A stretch of DNA of 64,000 bases from Streptomyces sp. NBC_00775 (GTDB taxonomy: Bacteria; Actinomycetota; Actinomycetes; Streptomycetales; Streptomycetaceae). Shown here in pieces: positions 33,424 through 42,712 of this stretch; position 1 is the stretch's first letter, and the number at the start of each line of letters is the position of its first letter. The stretch spans positions 806,001-870,000 of the forward strand of contig NZ_CP108938.1 of NCBI RefSeq assembly GCF_036347135.1, in the 5' to 3' direction. The notes under the pieces are model-generated. The model was not told the DNA's origin. It ran no database searches and was given only the letters and a program-made list of their open reading frames with translations. A program made the position numbers and the translations under genes.

Positions 33424-33822
33424 ATGAGAGCTGCCGGAATGTTCAGCGTCAAAGCCTTCGTGCCGACGGAACTGGGCCCGGACCCGGCCGTGCCCACCGG
33501 ACTTCCGGTCGGCGTCGCGCGGATGGAGAAGCACTACGAAGGCGAGGTCGCCGGCCGCTCCGCGACCCTGTTCACCGCCGCGTTCGACCAGGCCACCGGA
33601 GTCGGCACATACGTGGCGATGGAGTCCTTCGAAGGCTCCCTGCACGGCCGCGGCGGTGCCTTCAACTTCGCGCACTCGGCGACGACTTCCGGCAGTGACC
33701 GCACCGCCGAGTTCTTCACCATCGTCCCCTCCAGCGGCACGGGGGAGCTGCCGGGGATCTACGGCGCCGGCGGGATGGCGATCGACGCCGACGGCACGCA
33801 CCGGATCTGGTTCGACTACTAG
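33424..33822 (+). CDS. DUF3224 family protein
   Basis: A 132-residue soluble protein of the DUF3224 (lipocalin-like barrel) family, recognised by ARMEKHYEGEVAGRSATLF, YVAMESFEGSLHGRGGAFNF and GELPGIYGAGGMAI. Function unknown. It stands alone, convergent with paaK. Confidence 0.85.
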   Translation: MRAAGMFSVKAFVPTELGPDPAVPTGLPVGVARMEKHYEGEVAGRSATLFTAAFDQATGVGTYVAMESFEGSLHGRGGAFNFAHSATTSGSDRTAEFFTIVPSSGTGELPGIYGAGGMAIDADGTHRIWFDY

Positions 33823-33920
33823 CTCGGCGAACTCTCCTGACCCCGGCGCCCTGACGACCGGCCTCGAACCCTGGGCCGCGACGCTCGTCGGCCCGGCTTC
33901 CCGAGCCGGTCACCAGCCGG

Positions 33921-35276
33921 TCACTGCTCGCGAAGATCCTTCACCCGGCGGAGCTTGCCCAGCGAGCGCTCCAAGGTCTCGGGGTCGACGATCGCCACCT
34001 CGACGGTGACCCCCACCCCGTCCTTCACACCCTGGACGATCGCCTTCGCGGCCGCCTCCCGCTGCTCGGGCCCGGCCCCGGGGCGTGCCTCGACACGGAC
34101 GGTCATGTGGTCCATCCGGCCGCGGCGGGTCAACTGCACCTGGAAGTGCGGCGCGACTGCGGGCGTTGCCAGCACGATCTCCTCGATCTGGCTGGGGAAG
34201 ACGTTCACTCCCCGCAGGATGATCATGTCGTCGGAGCGGCCGGTGATCTTCTCGATGCGGCGGAAGGCGGGCCGGGCGGTGCCGGGCAGCAGCCGGGACA
34301 GGTCGCGGGTCCGGTAGCGGATGATCGGCAGGGCCTCCTTGGTGAGGGACGTGAACACCACTTCGCCCTCCTCGCCCTCGGCCAGCACCGTGTCCGTGAA
34401 CGGATCGACCACCTCGGGGTAGAAGTGGTCCTCCCACACGTGCAGCCCGTCCTTGGTCTCGACACACTCCTGGGCGACCCCCGGGCCGATCACCTCGGAC
34501 AGGCCGTAGATGTCGACCGCGTGGATGTCCATGCGCTCCTCGATCTCGCGGCGCATCGCCTCGGTCCACGGCTCGGCCCCGAAGATGCCCACCTGAAGGG
34601 AGGTCGTGCGCGGGTCGACGCCCTGCCTCTCGAACTCGTCGAGCAGGGTGAGCATGTAGGACGGGGTGACCATGATGATCTCGGGCTTGAAGTCCTGGAT
34701 GATCTGCACCTGGCGGGCCGTCATACCACCGGAGGCCGGGATCACCGTACAGCCGGCCCGCTCGGCGCCGTAGTGCGCGCCCAGGCCACCGGTGAACAGG
34801 CCGTAGCCGTAGGAGATGTGCACCTTGTGGCCCGCGCGGCCGCCGGCCGCGCGGATCGAGCGGGCGATCACGTCCGCCCACATGGAGAGGTCGTTCTCCG
34901 TGTAGCCGACGACCGTGGGGCGGCCCGTGGTGCCGCTGGAGGCGTGGATGCGCCGCACGTCCGCCATCGGGACGGCGAACATGCCGAAGGGGTACGTCTC
35001 CCGCAGATCCGCCTTGGTGGTGAAGGGGAACCGGGCCAGGTCCTCCAGGGAACGGCAGTCGTCGGGCTTGAGCCCGGCCGCGTCGAACTTCTTGCGGTAC
35101 AGCTCCACGTTGTCGTACGCGTGCCGCAACGTCGCCCGCAACCGGTCGAGCTGAAGCTCCCTCAGCTGCTCGCGGGTGAGGCGTTCGCCCTCGTCCAGCA
35201 GATCCTGGGGAAGCGGCTCACCCAGGCGGGCCGGGCTCGGTCCCGTGGCCGCGCCGGGCGTCGGTGCGGTACTCAT
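33921..35276 (-). CDS. paaK: Phenylacetate-CoA ligase
   Basis: A 451-residue adenylate-forming enzyme that activates phenylacetate to phenylacetyl-CoA, the first step of the pathway. The AMP/phosphate loop is HASSGTTGRPTVVGY; YGLSEVIGPGVAQEC and ITGRSDDMIILRGVNVFPSQ are the A5/A8 motifs; the C-terminal subdomain ends in GKLRRVKDLRE, which contains the catalytic Lys. The ATG overlaps the paaI stop by 4 bp. It is transcribed away from the degradation genes. Confidence 0.94.
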   Translation of the reverse strand: MSTAPTPGAATGPSPARLGEPLPQDLLDEGERLTREQLRELQLDRLRATLRHAYDNVELYRKKFDAAGLKPDDCRSLEDLARFPFTTKADLRETYPFGMFAVPMADVRRIHASSGTTGRPTVVGYTENDLSMWADVIARSIRAAGGRAGHKVHISYGYGLFTGGLGAHYGAERAGCTVIPASGGMTARQVQIIQDFKPEIIMVTPSYMLTLLDEFERQGVDPRTTSLQVGIFGAEPWTEAMRREIEERMDIHAVDIYGLSEVIGPGVAQECVETKDGLHVWEDHFYPEVVDPFTDTVLAEGEEGEVVFTSLTKEALPIIRYRTRDLSRLLPGTARPAFRRIEKITGRSDDMIILRGVNVFPSQIEEIVLATPAVAPHFQVQLTRRGRMDHMTVRVEARPGAGPEQREAAAKAIVQGVKDGVGVTVEVAIVDPETLERSLGKLRRVKDLREQ

Positions 35277-35725
35277 CGCGACTCCTTCGTCGTCGTGCTC
35301 CGGATGCTGCGGCTGCGTCCGCGGAACTCCGCGATCACCTCGTCGCCGCGCAGAACGCTCACGTCGTAGATGCCGCTGCGGCCGAACCGGACGCGCTCCC
35401 GGGCCGTGGCCACCAGGACGTCGCCCTCGTACGCCGGGGCGACGAAGTCGATGTCGGCTCCGGCCGCGACGGTCACGGGTCCGTGGCTGTTGCAGGCACA
35501 GGCGAAGGCGGTGTCGGCGAGCAGGAACAGATAGCCGCCGTGGGCGATGTGGTGTCCGTTCACCATCGCCGGGGTCACGGTCATCCGGAGCGTGGCGGTT
35601 CCTTCGCCCTGCTCGCGGAGCTCGATGCCCAGCGCCCGGGACGCCTCGTCCGCGGCGAACATCGCCTCGGTGGGTGTCTCCCCCGCCGATGTCGCGTCCG
35701 TGGTCTGCGTCACCTTTTCCACCAC
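35273..35725 (-). CDS. paaI: Hydroxyphenylacetyl-CoA thioesterase
   Basis: A 150-residue hotdog thioesterase with NGHHIAHGGYLFLLADTAFA, the PaaI active-site signature. It is thought to rescue CoA from stalled ring-hydroxylated intermediates. It is the first gene of the minus-strand paaI-paaK unit and faces the thiolase gene across a PaaR-like operator. Confidence 0.92.
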   Translation of the reverse strand: MVEKVTQTTDATSAGETPTEAMFAADEASRALGIELREQGEGTATLRMTVTPAMVNGHHIAHGGYLFLLADTAFACACNSHGPVTVAAGADIDFVAPAYEGDVLVATARERVRFGRSGIYDVSVLRGDEVIAEFRGRSRSIRSTTTKESR

Positions 35726-35726
35726 C

Positions 35727-35755
35727 TTGTGGCCCGACCGAACATTCGGTTAGCG
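35727..35755 (+). promoter_or_regulatory. Promoter with PaaR-like operator, thiolase side
   Basis: TTGTGG (35727-35732) and TTAGCG (35750-35755) are 17 bp apart and may form a plus-strand promoter. The spacer holds the palindrome ACCGAACATTCGGT (35737-35750), a match to the ACCGNNCGNNCGGT-type site of PaaR, the TetR repressor of paa genes that is released by phenylacetyl-CoA. No paaR gene is in the window. Confidence 0.6.
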
Positions 35756-35809
35756 TGCGGCACGGCCAAGTAATCCAGCATCACCACTGCCTGTCAAGAG
35801 GTGGAACGC

Positions 35810-35908
35810 ATGCCCAGGAAAGCCCCCGAGCGTCCGGACTTCTTCGCCCGCCAGCGCACCCCGCTGGGGCAGGCCGGGGAGTCCACAGAGGAGTCCGTCC
35901 ATGCCTGA
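35810..35908 (+). CDS. Small 32-residue ORF leading into the paa thiolase gene
   Basis: The frame begins [20 protein letters not shown] and ends overlapping the thiolase ATG, with its TGA at 35906-35908 inside the first thiolase codons. GAGG lies eight bases before its ATG, a better RBS than the thiolase itself has, so it may deliver ribosomes by coupling or act as a leader. Whether the peptide is stable is unknown. Confidence 0.45.
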   Translation: MPRKAPERPDFFARQRTPLGQAGESTEESVHA

Positions 35909-37124
35909 CGAGGTCTTTCTGATCGACGGAGCCCGCACCCCGCAGGGCCGGTACGGAGGCGCGCTGGCCTCCGTACGGCCGGACGACCTCGCCGCCCTGG
36001 TCGTCGGCGAGGCGGTGCGGCGCAGCGGGATACCGGGCGACGCCGTGGACGAGGTGATCCTCGGGGCGGCCAACCAGGCCGGTGAGGACAACCGGGACGT
36101 GGCCCGCATGGCCGTGCTGCTCGCCGGGCTCCCGGACACCGTGCCCGGTTACACCGTGAACCGGCTGTGCGCGTCCGGGCTGACGGCGGTCGCGAGTGCG
36201 GCCCAGGCGATCCGGTCCGGTGAGGCCGACCTGGTCGTCGCGGGCGGGGTGGAGTCGATGACCCGCGCGCCCTGGGTGATGGCCAAGCCCGGCACCCCTT
36301 GGGCCAAGCCGGGCGAGGTGCACGACACTTCGCTGGGCTGGCGCTTCACCAACCCGCGCTTCACGGCCGCCGACCGGGCCATGGCCGCCGACGCGGGCCC
36401 CGAGACGGCGAAAGTGACCCTGTCGATGGGGGAAACCGCCGAAGAGGTCGCCGCCCTCGACGGCATCACCCGCACCGACTCCGACGCCTTCGCGCTGCGC
36501 AGCCACCAGCGGGCGGTGGCCGCGCGGGAGGCCGGCCGGTTCGACCGCGAGATCGTGGCGGTGCCGGTGAAGGACGGCGCGGTCGTACGCGACGAGGGCC
36601 CGCGCCCGGGCACGACGCTGGAGAAACTCGCCGGCCTGCGGACCATCTTCCGCCCGGACGGCATCGTCACCGCCGGTTCCTCCTCCCCGCTGTCCGACGG
36701 CGCCGCCGCGCTGGTGGTGGCGAGCGCGGCGGCGGTCGAGCGGTACGGGCTCACCCCGCGCGCCCGGATCATCACCTCCGCCTCGGCCGGCGTACAGCCG
36801 AACCTGATGGGTCTCGGCCCGGTCCCCGCCACCGAGAAGGCCCTCGCCCGCGCCGGATGGCAGACCGGCAGCCTGGACGCGGTCGAGCTGAACGAGGCGT
36901 TCGCCGCGCAGGCACTCGCGGTGATACGGCGGTTGAAGCTCGACGAGGAGAAGGTCAACGCCGACGGCGGCGCCATCGCGCTCGGCCATCCCCTCGGCTG
37001 CTCCGGCGCCCGCATCCTGCTCACGCTGCTCGGCCGGCTGGAGCGCGAGGACGCCCGCCGGGGCCTGGCGACACTGTGCGTCGGCGTCGGGCAGGGCGTC
37101 GCGATGCTCGTGGAACGCGTATGA
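35901..37124 (+). CDS. paaJ: Thiolase (3-oxoadipyl-CoA / dehydrosuberyl-CoA type)
   Basis: A 407-residue thiolase. The acyl-accepting Cys lies in [39 protein letters not shown] (His) and the C-terminal Cys in LCVGVGQG complete the active site. In the phenylacetate pathway this enzyme makes the two thiolytic cleavages that release acetyl-CoA and finally succinyl-CoA. It heads the beta-oxidation part of the cluster. A role as a general acetyl-CoA acetyltransferase cannot be excluded. Confidence 0.88.
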   Translation: MPDEVFLIDGARTPQGRYGGALASVRPDDLAALVVGEAVRRSGIPGDAVDEVILGAANQAGEDNRDVARMAVLLAGLPDTVPGYTVNRLCASGLTAVASAAQAIRSGEADLVVAGGVESMTRAPWVMAKPGTPWAKPGEVHDTSLGWRFTNPRFTAADRAMAADAGPETAKVTLSMGETAEEVAALDGITRTDSDAFALRSHQRAVAAREAGRFDREIVAVPVKDGAVVRDEGPRPGTTLEKLAGLRTIFRPDGIVTAGSSSPLSDGAAALVVASAAAVERYGLTPRARIITSASAGVQPNLMGLGPVPATEKALARAGWQTGSLDAVELNEAFAAQALAVIRRLKLDEEKVNADGGAIALGHPLGCSGARILLTLLGRLEREDARRGLATLCVGVGQGVAMLVERV

Positions 37125-37161
37125 GCGCCGCTGACGAGTCCCGGCCGGCCAAGGGGCGTGT

Positions 37162-37908
37162 ATGAGCACCACGTACGAGACGCTCCTGGTCGAGGAGCGC
37201 GACGACCGGGTCGTCGTCACCCTGCACCGGCCCGAGGCCCGCAACGCCATCAGCGGGCTGATGATCCGCGAACTGCACGCCGTCTGCGAGCTGTTGGAAC
37301 ATGACCCGAAGCTCCTGCTGCTCACCGGGCACGGCGGGGTCTTCGCCGGCGGCGCCGATATCGCGGAGCTGCTGCGGCGCGGCCGCGACGAGGCCCTGCG
37401 GGGCATCAACAGCCGTCTCTTCGAGCGGGTGCGCAGGCTGCCCATGCCGACCCTCGCCGCGGTCGACGGCTGGGCGCTGGGCGGGGGCGCGGAACTGTCG
37501 TACGCCTGCGATCTGCGCATCGCGGGACCGGACGCCGTGTTCGGCAACCCCGAGCCGGGACTCGGCATCCTCGCCGCGGCCGGAGCCTGCTGGCGGCTGC
37601 CCGAGCTGGTCGGCGAGTCGGTGGCCAAGCAGGTGCTGCTCGCCGGGCGGAATCTGGACGCGCGGGCGGCGCTGGCAGCGGGGCTGGTCATCGATGTCGT
37701 ACCGGGCGACAAGCTCCTCGACGCGGCGCACGCGCTGCTGGACCGCATGGCGCGCTCCTCGGCCGCGGCCCTGCGTCTCACCAAGCTCGTGGTCGACTCG
37801 CCGGGCGCCCACCCGGTCGCCGACGACCTGGCGCAGGCCGTGCTGTTCGAGGGAGAGGACAAGCGGGAGCGGATGAGCCGCTTCCTGGAGAAGAGGAGCA
37901 GGGCATGA
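37162..37908 (+). CDS. paaF: Enoyl-CoA hydratase of phenylacetate catabolism
   Basis: A 248-residue crotonase. The oxyanion loop is FAGGADIAELLRRG; both hydratase glutamates are present (LGGGAELSYACDL and NPEPGLGI), favouring PaaF-type hydration of 2,3-dehydroadipyl-CoA. The cluster has only this one crotonase, so it may also do the PaaG isomerase step, or that enzyme is elsewhere. Its stop overlaps the next ATG by 4 bp. Confidence 0.83.
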   Translation: MSTTYETLLVEERDDRVVVTLHRPEARNAISGLMIRELHAVCELLEHDPKLLLLTGHGGVFAGGADIAELLRRGRDEALRGINSRLFERVRRLPMPTLAAVDGWALGGGAELSYACDLRIAGPDAVFGNPEPGLGILAAAGACWRLPELVGESVAKQVLLAGRNLDARAALAAGLVIDVVPGDKLLDAAHALLDRMARSSAAALRLTKLVVDSPGAHPVADDLAQAVLFEGEDKRERMSRFLEKRSRA

Positions 37909-38780
37909 GCAGCGCCGCAATGAGCACTCCGTCCGCACCCGCCGTCGTGGGCGTGATCGGCGGCGGCCGGATGGGGGCGGGCATCGCCCAGTCGTTCGCG
38001 GCCGCGGGCTCGTCCGTGACCGTCGTGGAGAGCGGTGAGCGAGCCGCGGCCGCCGCTCTGGAGCGGGTCGCCACCGGGATGGAGCGGGCCGCCGGGCGCG
38101 GCAGGCTCAGCGAGCCCGCCGCGGACGCGCTCGGCCGGGTCTCCGTCGTGGGTTCGGTCGACGAGCTGCCGCGTACGTGCGGCCTCGTCGTCGAGGCCGT
38201 CCCCGAGGACGCGTCGCTGAAGGCCCGCCTGCTCACCGCCGCCGAGCGGGTCGTCAGTCCGGCGACCGTGCTGGCCAGCAACACCAGCTCCCTGTCGGTC
38301 ACCGACCTCGCGGCGGCCCTCTCCCGCCCCGGGCGCTTCCTCGGCATGCACTTCTTCAATCCGGTGCCGGCCTCCGAGCTGATCGAGATCGTCGTCGCGC
38401 CGGAGACCGGGGAGGAGACCCTGCGGCTGGCCCTCGACTGGACACGCGCGCTGGGCAAGAAGGACGTCGTCGTCAAGGACTCCCCCGGGTTCGCCAGCAG
38501 CCGCCTCGGAGTGACCCTGGGCCTTGAGGCGATCCGCATGGTCGAGGAGGGGGTCGCCGAGCCGGAGGCGATCGACGACGCCATGAGTCTCGGCTACCGG
38601 CACCCCATGGGCCCGCTGCGCCTGACCGATCTGGTCGGACTCGACGTACGCCTCGCCATCGCCGAACACCTGCACGCCACGCTCGGGGAGCGCTTCGCGC
38701 CGCCGCGGCTGCTGCGTGACAAGGTCGCGCGCGGCGAGCTGGGGCGGAAGACGGGACAGGGTTTCTACGCCTGGCCGTGA
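37905..38780 (+). CDS. paaH: 3-hydroxyacyl-CoA dehydrogenase
   Basis: A 291-residue enzyme: NAD motif VIGGGRMGAGIAQ (residues ~17-29), catalytic His in GMHFFNPVPASELIE, followed by the all-alpha C-terminal dimerisation domain (MSLGYRHPMGPLRLTDLVG) and GRKTGQGFYAW end. In the pathway it oxidises 3-hydroxyadipyl-CoA to 3-oxoadipyl-CoA for the thiolase. A second possible start, MSTPSAPAV, lies five codons in. Confidence 0.92.
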   Translation: MSSAAMSTPSAPAVVGVIGGGRMGAGIAQSFAAAGSSVTVVESGERAAAAALERVATGMERAAGRGRLSEPAADALGRVSVVGSVDELPRTCGLVVEAVPEDASLKARLLTAAERVVSPATVLASNTSSLSVTDLAAALSRPGRFLGMHFFNPVPASELIEIVVAPETGEETLRLALDWTRALGKKDVVVKDSPGFASSRLGVTLGLEAIRMVEEGVAEPEAIDDAMSLGYRHPMGPLRLTDLVGLDVRLAIAEHLHATLGERFAPPRLLRDKVARGELGRKTGQGFYAWP

Positions 38781-38784
38781 GCCG

Positions 38785-38877
38785 CACGGGTCCGACCGTG
38801 CCCGGCCCTGATCGTGCCCGGCCTTGATCGTGCTCAGGTCCTGCCCGGCCGGGCGAAAGTCTTGCCCGGCCGGAAGA
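38785..38877. repeat. Degenerate CGTGCCCGGCC(T)TGAT repeats before paaA
   Basis: The intergenic stretch holds several imperfect copies of a unit like GTGCCCGGCCTTGATC and TGCCCGGCCGG. They could form competing stems and weaken read-through from paaH to paaA; no gene is seen here. Confidence 0.5.
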
Positions 38878-38893
38878 AAACCGTCACACTAGA

Positions 38894-38911
38894 ACCGAAC
38901 GAATGGTCGGT
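38894..38911. promoter_or_regulatory. PaaR-like operator in front of paaA
   Basis: ACCGAACGAATGGTCGGT, an imperfect palindrome, shares ACCGA.CATTCG (read on the other strand) with the site at 35737-35750. It lies 16 bp upstream of the paaA start, suggesting that paaABCDE has its own repressed promoter. Confidence 0.62.
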
Positions 38912-38927
38912 AGGGAAGCTGGTATCG

Positions 38928-39926
38928 ATGACCACGACACACTCCGCCGCCGCGAGCGCCGACGGCGTCGGGCCGGCGGCCGAAGAGCAGCTCCAGGAGC
39001 ACTTCGACGCGACCATCGCGCGCGACCAGCGGGTCGAGCCGCGCGACTGGATGCCGGACGGCTACCGCAAGACGCTCATCCGGCAGATCGCCCAGCACGC
39101 GCATTCGGAGATCATCGGCATGCAGCCGGAGGGCGATTGGATCACCCGCGCGCCGTCGCTGCGCCGCAAGGCCATCCTGTTCGCCAAGGTCCAGGACGAG
39201 GCCGGACACGGGCTGTACCTGTACTCGGCGGCGGAGACCCTGGGCGCCGACCGCGCGGACCTCACCGAGCGGCTGATCGAGGGCCGGCAGAAGTACTCGT
39301 CGATCTTCAACTACCCCACCCTGAGCTTCGCCGACGTCGGCGTGATCGGCTGGTTCGTCGACGGCGCGGCGATCTGCAACCAGGTACCGCTGTGCAGGAG
39401 TTCGTACGGGCCGTACGCGCGCTCGATGGTGCGGATCTGCAAGGAGGAATCCTTCCACCAGCGCCAGGGGTACGAGCTGCTGCTGACGATGATGCGCGGC
39501 ACCGACGCCCAGCGGGCGATGGTCCAGGACGCGGTGGACCGCTGGTGGTGGCCGTCGCTGATGATGTTCGGTCCGCCCGACGACAACTCGCCCAACTCGG
39601 CCCAGTCCATGGCCTGGAAGATCAAGCGGCACTCGAACGACGAGCTGCGCCAGCGCTTCGTGGACATGACCGTCCCGCAGGCCGAGAAGCTGGGCGTGAT
39701 CCTGCCCGACCCCGGGCTGCGCTGGAACGAGGAGCGCGGACACCACGACTTCGGCACCCCGGACTGGGACGAGCTGATGCGCGTCATCAAGGGCGACGGA
39801 CCGTGCAATGCCGAGCGGATCGCCCGGCGGCGCACAGCCCACGAGGAGGGCGCCTGGGTCCGCGAGGCGGCCACCGCCCACGCGGCCAAGCAGAACGAGC
39901 GAGCCCGGAAGGAAGCGGCGGCATGA
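38928..39926 (+). CDS. paaA: Phenylacetyl-CoA epoxidase catalytic subunit
   Basis: A 332-residue diiron monooxygenase subunit. Iron ligands are seen in [17 protein letters not shown] and [14 protein letters not shown] (E-x-x-H pairs). With PaaC it forms the core that epoxidises phenylacetyl-CoA to the 1,2-epoxide. The ATG at 38928 is preceded by GGGAAG. Followed by paaB with a 4-bp overlap. Confidence 0.95.
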   Translation: MTTTHSAAASADGVGPAAEEQLQEHFDATIARDQRVEPRDWMPDGYRKTLIRQIAQHAHSEIIGMQPEGDWITRAPSLRRKAILFAKVQDEAGHGLYLYSAAETLGADRADLTERLIEGRQKYSSIFNYPTLSFADVGVIGWFVDGAAICNQVPLCRSSYGPYARSMVRICKEESFHQRQGYELLLTMMRGTDAQRAMVQDAVDRWWWPSLMMFGPPDDNSPNSAQSMAWKIKRHSNDELRQRFVDMTVPQAEKLGVILPDPGLRWNEERGHHDFGTPDWDELMRVIKGDGPCNAERIARRRTAHEEGAWVREAATAHAAKQNERARKEAAA

Positions 39927-40225
39927 GCGACACCGACGGCAAGAAGGACGGCTGGCCGCTGTACGAGGTGTTCGTACGGGGCAAGCGCGGCCTGAACCAC
40001 GTACACGTCGGCTCGTTGCACGCCGCCGACGACGCGATGGCCCTGACCCACGCCCGTGACCTGTACACCCGTCGCAACGAGGGCGTCAGCATCTGGGTGG
40101 TGCGCTCGCAGCACATCGCCGCCTCCACCCGCGACGAGAAGGACCCGTTCTTCGCCCCCAGCGCCGACAAGGTCTACCGCCACCCGACCTTCTACGACAT
40201 CCCCGATGACGTCCCGCACATCTGA
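39923..40225 (+). CDS. paaB: Phenylacetyl-CoA epoxidase subunit PaaB
   Basis: A 100-residue PaaB-family protein ([38 protein letters not shown]) that bridges PaaAC units in the multi-component epoxidase. ATG overlaps the paaA stop (GCATGA). Confidence 0.95.
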   Translation: MSDTDGKKDGWPLYEVFVRGKRGLNHVHVGSLHAADDAMALTHARDLYTRRNEGVSIWVVRSQHIAASTRDEKDPFFAPSADKVYRHPTFYDIPDDVPHI

Positions 40226-40235
40226 GGAGCAGGGC

Positions 40236-41063
40236 ATGAGTGACGACCACGTCTACCTGACCCTCGCCGAGGGACACGAGGACGACGCCCGCTGGGCGTA
40301 CGGCACCGGCTTCGAGGACCCCCTGCACGGAGTCGACACCACCGTGCCCGAGGGGGTCGACGCCGGGGAGCTGGCGGCCTCCTGCGTCGTGCTCGCCGAC
40401 GACGCGCTGGTCTCCGCCCAGCGACTGGCCGAGTGGACCACCCGCGCCCCCGAGCTGGAGGAGGAGGTGGCGCTCGCCAACATCGGCCTCGATCTGCTCG
40501 GCCAGGCCCGCCTGCTCTACGCGCGCGCCGGCCAGGTCGACGGCTCGGGCCGCGGCGAGGACGCGTACGCCTATTTCCGCGACGCCGACGACTTCCGCAA
40601 CGTACGTCTGGCCGAACTCCCGTGCGGGGACTTCGCGTTCTGCGTCGTGCGGCTCCTGGTGCTGTCCAGCTGGCGGCTCGCGCACTTCGAGCGGCTCACG
40701 GCCTCCCCCGACCCCGTCCTCGCGGCGATCGCCGCGAAGGGCGTCAAGGAACTGACCTACCACCGGCAGTACGCGGCCGAGTGGGTGGTCCGGCTGGGCG
40801 ACGGCACGGAGGAGTCGCACCGCCGGACTCGTACGGCTCTGGAGCAAGTCGCCCCGTACCTGGGTGAGTTGTTCACGGCGTACGACGTACGGGACGAGGT
40901 CGTCGCCGTGCTGCGTCAGGTCACGGAGGCGGGCGGACTGCCCATGCCCGTGTACCGGCCGCTGCCCGGAGCCGGCCGCTCCGGTGACCACACCGAGCAT
41001 CTCGCGCCGCTGCTGGCCGAGTTGCAGAGCGTGGCCCGTGCCCACCCGGGGGCGACATGGTGA
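40236..41063 (+). CDS. paaC: Phenylacetyl-CoA epoxidase structural subunit
   Basis: A 275-residue helical ferritin-like protein that pairs with PaaA; it has the PaaC hallmarks EEEVALANIGLDLLGQARLL and KGVKELTYHRQYAAEWVVRL. It is needed for stability and substrate binding of the catalytic core. GGAG lies seven bases before the ATG. Confidence 0.94.
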   Translation: MSDDHVYLTLAEGHEDDARWAYGTGFEDPLHGVDTTVPEGVDAGELAASCVVLADDALVSAQRLAEWTTRAPELEEEVALANIGLDLLGQARLLYARAGQVDGSGRGEDAYAYFRDADDFRNVRLAELPCGDFAFCVVRLLVLSSWRLAHFERLTASPDPVLAAIAAKGVKELTYHRQYAAEWVVRLGDGTEESHRRTRTALEQVAPYLGELFTAYDVRDEVVAVLRQVTEAGGLPMPVYRPLPGAGRSGDHTEHLAPLLAELQSVARAHPGATW

Positions 41064-41572
41064 CCGTACTGACCGACGTGCGGCGGGCCCGGCACATCGC
41101 CGAGCAGGTGCCGGACCCCGAGCTGCCCATGCTGACGCTGGCCGACCTGGGCGTGCTGCGCGAGGTGTCGCTCGGCCCCGACGGCACGGTCGTCGCGAGC
41201 CTGACGCCGACCTACTCGGGCTGTCCGGCAATGGCGGAGATGCGGGCGGGTGTCGCCGCGCGGCTGAAGGACGCGGGGTACGCGCGCGTGGAGATCCGCA
41301 CCGTGCTCGACCCGCCGTGGTCCAGTGACTGGATCACCCCGACGGGCCGCCGCAAGCTCGCCGAACACGGGATCGCCCCGCCCGGCGCCGCACCCCGTCG
41401 GACCGCCGGTCCGGTACCGCTGGTGCTGACCCCCGCCCGCCGGACGGTGGCCTGCCCGCGCTGCGGCTCGGTGGACACGGAGGAGACGTCCCGCTTCGCC
41501 GCCACGTCCTGCAAGGCGCTGTGGCGTTGCCGCGCCTGCCTGGAACCGTTTGAGTACGTCAAGGAGATCTGA
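41057..41572 (+). CDS. paaD: Fe-S assembly-like subunit PaaD
   Basis: A 171-residue protein: an N-terminal MIP18/DUF59 domain (VPDPELPMLTLADLGVLREV; TPTYSGCPAM) and a C-terminal Cys cluster (CPRCGSVDTEETSRFAATSC then CRAC). PaaD is thought to help mature the iron-sulfur cluster of PaaE. It overlaps paaC by 7 bp and shares one base with the paaE start (TGATG). Confidence 0.94.
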   Translation: MVTVLTDVRRARHIAEQVPDPELPMLTLADLGVLREVSLGPDGTVVASLTPTYSGCPAMAEMRAGVAARLKDAGYARVEIRTVLDPPWSSDWITPTGRRKLAEHGIAPPGAAPRRTAGPVPLVLTPARRTVACPRCGSVDTEETSRFAATSCKALWRCRACLEPFEYVKEI

Positions 41573-42687
41573 TGGACGACCTGATGGAGCCGGCCGGCGC
41601 CCCGGCGGTACGCCCGCGTACCCGCCGCCGGCCGGCCTTCCACTCCCTGCGGGTCGCCGCCGTGCAGCCCCTGTGCGAGGACGCGGCGGCGGTCAGTTTC
41701 GACATCCCCGCGGAGCTGGCCGAGGAGTTCGCCTTCGCCCCCGGGCAGTCGCTCACCCTGCGGCGCGCGATCGACGGCCGCGACGAGCGCCGCTCGTACT
41801 CCATCTGCTCTCCGGCCGGATCGGTACCGCGCATCGGGGTGCGGGTGGTGCCGGGCGGGCTGTTCTCCTCCTGGCTCGTGAAGGAGGTGCGCCCCGGTGA
41901 CACGGTCGAGGTCATGGCCCCGACCGGCGCCTTCACGCCCGACCTCACCACCCCGGGCCACCATGTGCTGATCGCGGCGGGCTCCGGCATCACCCCCATG
42001 GTGTCCATCGCCGAGTCGGTCCTGGCCGCGGACTCCCGCTCGACGGTCACCCTCTTCTACGGCAACCGGCGTGCCGGCACCGTGATGTTCGCCGATGAGC
42101 TGGCCGACCTGAAGGACCTCTACCCGGCCCGGTTCGAGCTCGCCCACGTCCTCTCCCGCGAACCGCGCGAGGCCGAGGTGCTCTCCGGCCGGCTGGACGC
42201 CGAACGGCTGTCCGCGCTCGTGGACTCGCTGGTCGACGTGGCGGGCGCGGACCACTGGTGGCTGTGCGGCCCGCACGGCATGGTCCGTGACGCCCAGCAG
42301 GTGCTGGCCGGGCTCGGCGTGCCCGGCGACCGGGTCCACCAGGAGCTGTTCTACGCCGACGACGAGCCCGTACGGGAAGTGCACCACCAGGACGCGGCCA
42401 CCGAGGGCCCGGTCAGCCAGGTCACCATCACACTCGACGGCCGCTCCACGGCCTCCGCCCTGCGCCGCGACCGGAGCATCCTCGACGGCACCCAGAAGAC
42501 GCGGCCCGACCTGCCCTTCGCCTGCAAGGGCGGCGTGTGCGGCACCTGCCGGGCCCTGGTCACCGACGGCAAGGCCGACATGCGCCGCAACTTCGCCCTC
42601 GAACCCGCCGAGGTCGACGCCGGCTATGTCCTTACCTGCCAGTCCTTCCCCGTCTCCGAGACCCTGAGCGTGGACTACGACAGCTGA
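41572..42687 (+). CDS. paaE: Phenylacetyl-CoA epoxidase reductase
   Basis: A 371-residue oxidoreductase: FAD domain with RRSYSICS, NAD(P) domain with IAAGSGITPMVS and WWLCGPHGM, and a C-terminal plant-type 2Fe-2S domain (CKGGVCGTCRA ... LTCQS). It passes NADPH electrons to the PaaA diiron site. It ends the operon; paaZ, which opens the oxepin ring, does not follow. Confidence 0.94.
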   Translation: MDDLMEPAGAPAVRPRTRRRPAFHSLRVAAVQPLCEDAAAVSFDIPAELAEEFAFAPGQSLTLRRAIDGRDERRSYSICSPAGSVPRIGVRVVPGGLFSSWLVKEVRPGDTVEVMAPTGAFTPDLTTPGHHVLIAAGSGITPMVSIAESVLAADSRSTVTLFYGNRRAGTVMFADELADLKDLYPARFELAHVLSREPREAEVLSGRLDAERLSALVDSLVDVAGADHWWLCGPHGMVRDAQQVLAGLGVPGDRVHQELFYADDEPVREVHHQDAATEGPVSQVTITLDGRSTASALRRDRSILDGTQKTRPDLPFACKGGVCGTCRALVTDGKADMRRNFALEPAEVDAGYVLTCQSFPVSETLSVDYDS

Positions 42688-42712
42688 CGGTCGCCCCGCG
42701 TAGCGGGCGGGC

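Noticed and set aside
35781..38675. 964-codon open frame on the minus strand across the paa thiolase, hydratase and dehydrogenase genes
   Set aside because: Antisense shadow of high-GC genes: low-complexity Arg/Gly/Ala text, no family, while the plus strand has three clear enzymes with catalytic motifs.
38785..38877. Coding extension of paaA to 38814
   Set aside because: The extra 38 codons come from degenerate CCCGGCC repeats and would run over the PaaR-like operator; the ATG at 38928 gives the family N-terminus.
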